Positions 60,652-64,000 of a stretch of 64,000 bases of DNA are shown here, in pieces (position 1 is the stretch's first letter; each line of letters opens with the position of its first letter). Below the pieces are notes generated by a model that made no database searches, was not told where the DNA came from, and saw nothing but the letters and a program-made list of their open reading frames with translations. This DNA is from JBCDBW01 sp039182965. Lineage in GTDB: Bacteria > Verrucomicrobiota > Verrucomicrobiia > Verrucomicrobiales > DEV007. The stretch is taken from contig JBCDBW010000006.1 of the NCBI GenBank assembly GCA_039182965.1, forward strand, positions 1 to 64,000, read 5' to 3'. The translations under genes were made by a program, and so were the position numbers.

Positions 60652-61330
60652 CAAACCCCCTCTCGCTCTCGAGCCCGCACTCGCCGCGCATCTCCCTCTT
60701 TCGAATGCCCATCGCAACACGCCCATTCTGGCACAGCCACCACGCGTGACCCGTCCCCAAGACTTCCACCCCGGCCTCTTCAAGTCCCTCCACCAGCGAC
60801 CCCACCACCCGCTTACGGAGCGACTCGTTTCGCGTCCCCATCTTTTCGCCGTGCGGAATAGCCAACACTGCAATCCAAACATCGTGGCCAATTACCCTCT
60901 CACCAGCTGCCTTGAACATACCCCCAATCCGTCCGACCCATCGCGCCATCCGAGGCCCCAGGGCACCCGAGGACGCATCATTCCTCCGAACACCCGACCG
61001 ACCCACGCTCGAACGCACCAGATGTGTCGTCAATTCTCTCCCACCCCCAACCGCATCGCTACCCCACTCCGCGCGCCGGCCCCCTCCCGAAAAGGATTCC
61101 CGCGGCGATCGCTCCGAGGCGCCCATTCGCAGTGAAACCTGCTTCGTGGCCTGGCCACGCACAGATCGTGCCCGGATATGAACGAGCCGCTGTGGCGCCA
61201 ACCCCTCTCCCGTCATTGCATTTCTCTCCAAACGCTCACGCGATCGCCCATAAATTTGAAAAATTTTCAGCCAAGAGTTGCACATTTGCGAGAATATATT
61301 AAATTTTAGGAAATCTTAACTATCAGGCTC
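60652..61330. other. Long gap with one doubtful frame and an AT-rich promoter region
   Basis: In 679 bases one long frame (about 60611-61285, - strand, 224 residues) stays open but overlaps the glycosyltransferase end, has no family features I know and has a Gly/Arg/Ala composition explained by the skew. I leave it as doubtful. The last 100 bases are AT-rich and hold a promoter-like pair. Confidence 0.45.
61278..61305 (+). promoter_or_regulatory. Promoter-like pair upstream of the PEP-CTERM protein
   Basis: TTGCAC and TAAATT stand 16 bases apart, in an AT-rich run, 25 bases upstream of the TTG start codon. Confidence 0.5.
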
Positions 61331-62080
61331 TTGAACTCTCCGTTTCTCGTCTTCTGCTGCCGTGTTGCCGCCGCCTTCGGGCTGGTCGTCGTACCCCTCA
61401 CCGCCTCCGCGTTCACATCTCTCTCCATTGTCGACGATTTCCAGTCCGACTCCCACAATCTCGACCTCTCCGGCTCCACCGGCTCCGTCTCCGACTCTTC
61501 ATCGAGCGCCCCGACCGTCATCGGCGGCCATCGCCAAATCAGATTCTCGGTCACCTCCAACCCATTCGGAAATCCCGCTCGCACCCTCCTGAACAACGCC
61601 GGCGACGGCCAGCTTTCGATGACCCTGGGCGATGACGCCATTGGACTAACTCGACTCGTCTACCAAGGACCCGGCGCCGCAGGCCTCGGAGGACTCGATT
61701 TCACCGAGGCCGGGCACAATTCCGTGATCCTTTACTTTTTGTCGATCGACGAAACGATCCGTGTCGATCTTACCATCAGCGACGCCTCCGGCCGAACGGC
61801 GACCCTCAATACCAACCTCGGCCCCACCCCCGGCCCAAACAGTTTTTCCTTTGTCTACTCCCTTTTCGACAACGCCCCCAACACCGACTTCACCCAGGTC
61901 GACACGCTGGCGATCCAACTTGCAGCCATTACTCCCGGAGCGGAGTTCCACGCAGACGCCATCGCCTTGGGAAACTCACCCCTCGCCGCCGCCCCCGAGC
62001 CGGATCGCGCCATCCTCCTCGCCGTGGCCGCGCTCACGCTCTTCGGCCGGAGACGCCGACACCCCCTCTCCCGCCTCTAG
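61331..62080 (+). CDS. Exported PEP-CTERM-anchored protein
   Basis: This 249-residue protein uses a TTG start. It has a signal peptide (VAAAFGLVVVPLTASA, cleavage near residue 28), a beta-rich mature region without recognised domain (VVDDFQSDS-like VDDFQSDSHNLDLSG, SVTSNPFG, LYFLSIDETIRVDLTIS), and a C-terminal sorting tail: AAAPEPDRAILLAVAALTLF, then RRRRHP. The Pro-Glu-Pro is followed by a hydrophobic helix and Arg cluster, as in PEP-CTERM proteins handled by an exosortase. No exosortase gene is in the window. The gene stands alone with its own promoter. Confidence 0.85.
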   Translation: MNSPFLVFCCRVAAAFGLVVVPLTASAFTSLSIVDDFQSDSHNLDLSGSTGSVSDSSSSAPTVIGGHRQIRFSVTSNPFGNPARTLLNNAGDGQLSMTLGDDAIGLTRLVYQGPGAAGLGGLDFTEAGHNSVILYFLSIDETIRVDLTISDASGRTATLNTNLGPTPGPNSFSFVYSLFDNAPNTDFTQVDTLAIQLAAITPGAEFHADAIALGNSPLAAAPEPDRAILLAVAALTLFGRRRRHPLSRL

Positions 62081-62227
62081 ACTACCCGCACCTGCCACCG
62101 AAACGGCTGGCCCCGGTATTTAAAAAAATCACCCTCCCTTCGCGAAGGAGCTCCGCTCGCCTAGACGCTTGCGCCCACCCGTGATCGTCCCTTATGTTAG
62201 GCTGTCCACGGGCACGCGCCTCAGTAG

Positions 62228-62244
62228 GACGACGACGACGACGA
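62228..62244 (+). repeat. GAC trinucleotide run upstream of the isomerase gene
   Basis: Five GAC units in a row are preceded by G and followed by GATC. The run ends 12 bases before the ATG. Confidence 0.55.
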
Positions 62245-62256
62245 TCACCACCGAGC

Positions 62257-63231
62257 ATGCACCGACGCCACTTCCTGAAATCATCTGCCTACTCCTGCGC
62301 CGCCATCGCGTCGGCCACCTCCCCCATGGCATCTCTCGCCGCACCCAAACACCACTTCAATCTCAAGTACGCCCCTCACCCCCGCAGCTTCCGCTTCTCC
62401 GCCCCCGGCGGCGTCATCGACGAAATCAAGTTCGCCGCGGACCAGGGATTCACCGCCCTCGAATACAACCGCCTCGCCGAGGAAACACCCGAGATGCAGG
62501 AAAAAATCGGCAAAACCCTCGCCGATCTCGACATGACCATGGGGGTCTTCATCGCCTACGCTAATTTCGATCAACCCACTTTCACCGTTAAAGATGACGC
62601 GACCTGGCAAAGCATCCTCGACCAAATGCGCCAAGCCGTCGATGTCGCCAAACGCGTCAACGCCACCTGGATGACGGTCGTCCCGGGATCCGTCGATCAG
62701 CAATCACCCGCCTCGGGAGACTGGAATCAATTCGGTGGCCCCCGCCTCGCAGAGGGCTATCAAACCGCCAATGTCATCGAACTCCTTCGGAGATCCGCCG
62801 AAGTCTTCGAACCACACAATCTCGTTATGGTGCTCGAACCTCTCAACCCCTATGCCAACCACGGCGGCACCTTCCTCCAAGGCTCACCTCAAGCCTACGC
62901 CATCTGCACCGCCGTCAATAGCCCCGCCTGTAAAATCCTCTTCGACATCTATCACCAGCAAATCACCGAAGGAAATCTCATCCCCAATATCGACCACTGC
63001 TGGGACCAGATTGCATACTTCCAAGCCGGTGATCATCCCGGACGCAAAGAACCCGGCACCGGCGAAATCAATTACCGCAACGTTTTTAAACACATCTACG
63101 ATCGATCCAAAACCGAGCAGCGCGAGTTCGTCATCGGGATGGAACACGGGAATTCCATCAAAGGCATCGAAGGCGAAAAAGCCCTCATCGCCGCTTACGT
63201 CGAGGCCGATTCCTTCCAGACCGATCCCTGA
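62257..63231 (+). CDS. Tat-exported hydroxypyruvate isomerase-like TIM-barrel protein
   Basis: From the ATG at 62257 the protein has 324 residues; the in-frame ATG at 62194 would add 21 Arg-rich residues ahead of the Tat motif and is unlikely. The twin-arginine signal is RRHFLKSS (residues 3-10) with a cleavage region near residue 30. The barrel resembles Hyi: FSAPGGVIDEIKFAADQGFT, a central MVLEPLNPYANH with the catalytic-type Glu, ILFDIYHQQITEGN (Asp, His ligands) and VIGMEHGNS with a second catalytic Glu. Exported Hyi-like proteins are frequent in this phylum. It is a distant relative of the 508-1464 protein. Confidence 0.88.
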   Translation: MHRRHFLKSSAYSCAAIASATSPMASLAAPKHHFNLKYAPHPRSFRFSAPGGVIDEIKFAADQGFTALEYNRLAEETPEMQEKIGKTLADLDMTMGVFIAYANFDQPTFTVKDDATWQSILDQMRQAVDVAKRVNATWMTVVPGSVDQQSPASGDWNQFGGPRLAEGYQTANVIELLRRSAEVFEPHNLVMVLEPLNPYANHGGTFLQGSPQAYAICTAVNSPACKILFDIYHQQITEGNLIPNIDHCWDQIAYFQAGDHPGRKEPGTGEINYRNVFKHIYDRSKTEQREFVIGMEHGNSIKGIEGEKALIAAYVEADSFQTDP

Positions 63232-63270
63232 TCCCGTTTCGCGCCCATGTTTTTAGCTTCCTCTTGATTT

Positions 63271-64000
63271 ATGGCGGACGAACGAGACGACGCCAAATCC
63301 CCAAAAGAACCACGGGAAGAGTTCGACTTCGACCTCGATCTCGACCTTCGCCCCCCGTCCCAGCAAGACCCGAAGCCAGCGCCCCCAAAAGCGGAACCCA
63401 CGACGCCAGCGCCCCCAAAAAAGCCCGTGGATCCCGAAATCGAACGGAAAACCGAAAGGGAAGCGGACCCGCCACCGCAAGCCGCTACACCCGCACCCGC
63501 TCCCGCGCCCAAACCAACGCCACCCAAGACACCACCCGAGCCCACACTGGAACCCGACCCCGATCCAGCCGCTGCATCGCGAACCTTTCTGCCGCCTCCC
63601 TCTTCAGCCCCTGCGGAAGCCACCCCCACCGGGGATGCCACCGCGACACCAGCCCCGCGCTCCGAGCCGGATTTTCTCCTCTATCCCGAGTCCGGCTCCG
63701 ATGAGCCCGAACCGGAGCCTCCGACCCCCGCGCCGCCACCAGCGGAACACCCCCAGCCCCCAGCCTCCCTGCCCTCGGTCTCAGAGGAACTGGCCGTCGA
63801 AGCCGATCTCGCCGCCGAAGCCGAAGCCGCCGCCCACGAGCGCCGTCGCCAACGCGAACGGCAACCGACCGCCGAGCCCGCCGGGAATCGCGAACGCATG
63901 CGCTCGCCCTACGACGATGAAGCCGCTGCCGTCGATATCTGGGGCGACGACGATGATGATGACGATGAGGCCGAAGAAGAAACGAAAACGCCCCGCCCAC
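63271..64000 (+). CDS. N-terminal part of a long acidic, Pro-rich disordered protein
   Basis: An ATG at 63271 opens a frame without stop to the window end (243 codons). It starts MADERDDAKSPKEPREEFDF, followed by an acidic Asp-Leu run, then Pro/Ala/Glu/Lys-rich low-complexity stretches with PPKAEPTTPAPPKKP and PEPEPPTPAPPPAE. A more structured acidic stretch with Ala-rich helix (EELAVEADLAAEAEAAAHER) and an Asp run (WGDDDDDDDEAEE) ends the visible part. No signal peptide or domain is seen; the function must lie in the missing C-terminal part. Confidence 0.7.
   Translation, partial: MADERDDAKSPKEPREEFDFDLDLDLRPPSQQDPKPAPPKAEPTTPAPPKKPVDPEIERKTEREADPPPQAATPAPAPAPKPTPPKTPPEPTLEPDPDPAAASRTFLPPPSSAPAEATPTGDATATPAPRSEPDFLLYPESGSDEPEPEPPTPAPPPAEHPQPPASLPSVSEELAVEADLAAEAEAAAHERRRQRERQPTAEPAGNRERMRSPYDDEAAAVDIWGDDDDDDDEAEEETKTPRP

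Noticed and set aside
60611..61285. 224-residue - strand frame in the gap after the glycosyltransferase
   Set aside because: Overlaps the end of a real gene, no recognisable domain, composition explained by strand skew; kept only as doubtful.
1..64000. CRISPR arrays, tRNA or rRNA genes, transposases
   Set aside because: Read for them on both strands and none was recognised; divergent tRNAs could be missed by eye.

Overview
The window looks like chromosomal DNA of a member of the Verrucomicrobiota, probably Opitutae-like. This is inferred from the gene mix: Tat-exported TIM-barrel sugar isomerases, a PEP-CTERM-tailed protein, giant CSLREA/beta-helix secreted proteins, an ECF sigma factor beside a Hanks-type kinase, a two-TM protein beside a second ECF factor, and an mcsA-mcsB-clpC operon. 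GC content is high and the + strand is markedly C-rich whichever strand is coding, so + strand genes use C-ending codons and - strand genes G-ending ones. Several blocks lack this skew and read as more recent arrivals. I found no rRNA, tRNA, CRISPR array, transposase or phage gene.

Layout. 1-6.2 kb: a tiny Tyr-rich exported protein, a Tat-exported sugar isomerase-like protein, hflX, a frameshifted membrane protein and a class II Fic enzyme. 6.2-19.8 kb: an ECF sigma factor, a transmembrane Ser/Thr kinase with a beta-helix-like outer domain, and two paralogous 1.5-kresidue secreted proteins, each with three CSLREA modules. 19.8-25.4 kb: trpB, mutY, rnhC, an HU-like protein, a GT9 glycosyltransferase and a phosphoesterase. 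25.4-30.9 kb: a structured leader and an exported isochorismatase-like hydrolase, an ABC exporter operon, acylphosphatase and a small exported protein. 30.9-36.9 kb: folP, then the c-di-AMP/cell-wall operon cdaA, a mini-CdaR and glmM; glmM has an in-frame insertion, and a degenerate second glmM 3' end lies beyond an inserted-looking phosphotransferase; then the two-TM protein and a second ECF sigma factor. 37-40.8 kb: bioD, rplU-rpmA-trmL, a basic AP2-like protein and an ABC ATPase.

41.2-53.9 kb: two paralogous hybrid histidine kinases flank a low-skew accessory block holding phosphoesterase, coiled-coil, membrane and metallo-beta-lactamase genes, plus a TetR / exported protein / dihaem cytochrome c peroxidase module with three matching palindromic operators; a lone receiver-domain protein follows the second kinase. 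54-59.3 kb: ilvE and the protein-arginine-phosphorylation operon mcsA-mcsB-clpC, closed by a strong terminator. 59.3-64 kb: a glycosyltransferase, a PEP-CTERM protein, a Tat-exported hydroxypyruvate isomerase-like protein and the start of a long acidic, Pro-rich protein running off the end.

The most unusual signals are short tandem direct repeats abutting the start codons of several genes (heptamers before hflX and mutY, decamers before the kinase, others before the AP2-like and isomerase genes), the ECF/kinase/giant beta-helix cluster, the glmM duplication around a foreign-looking gene, and a large imperfect hairpin at 44.9 kb.
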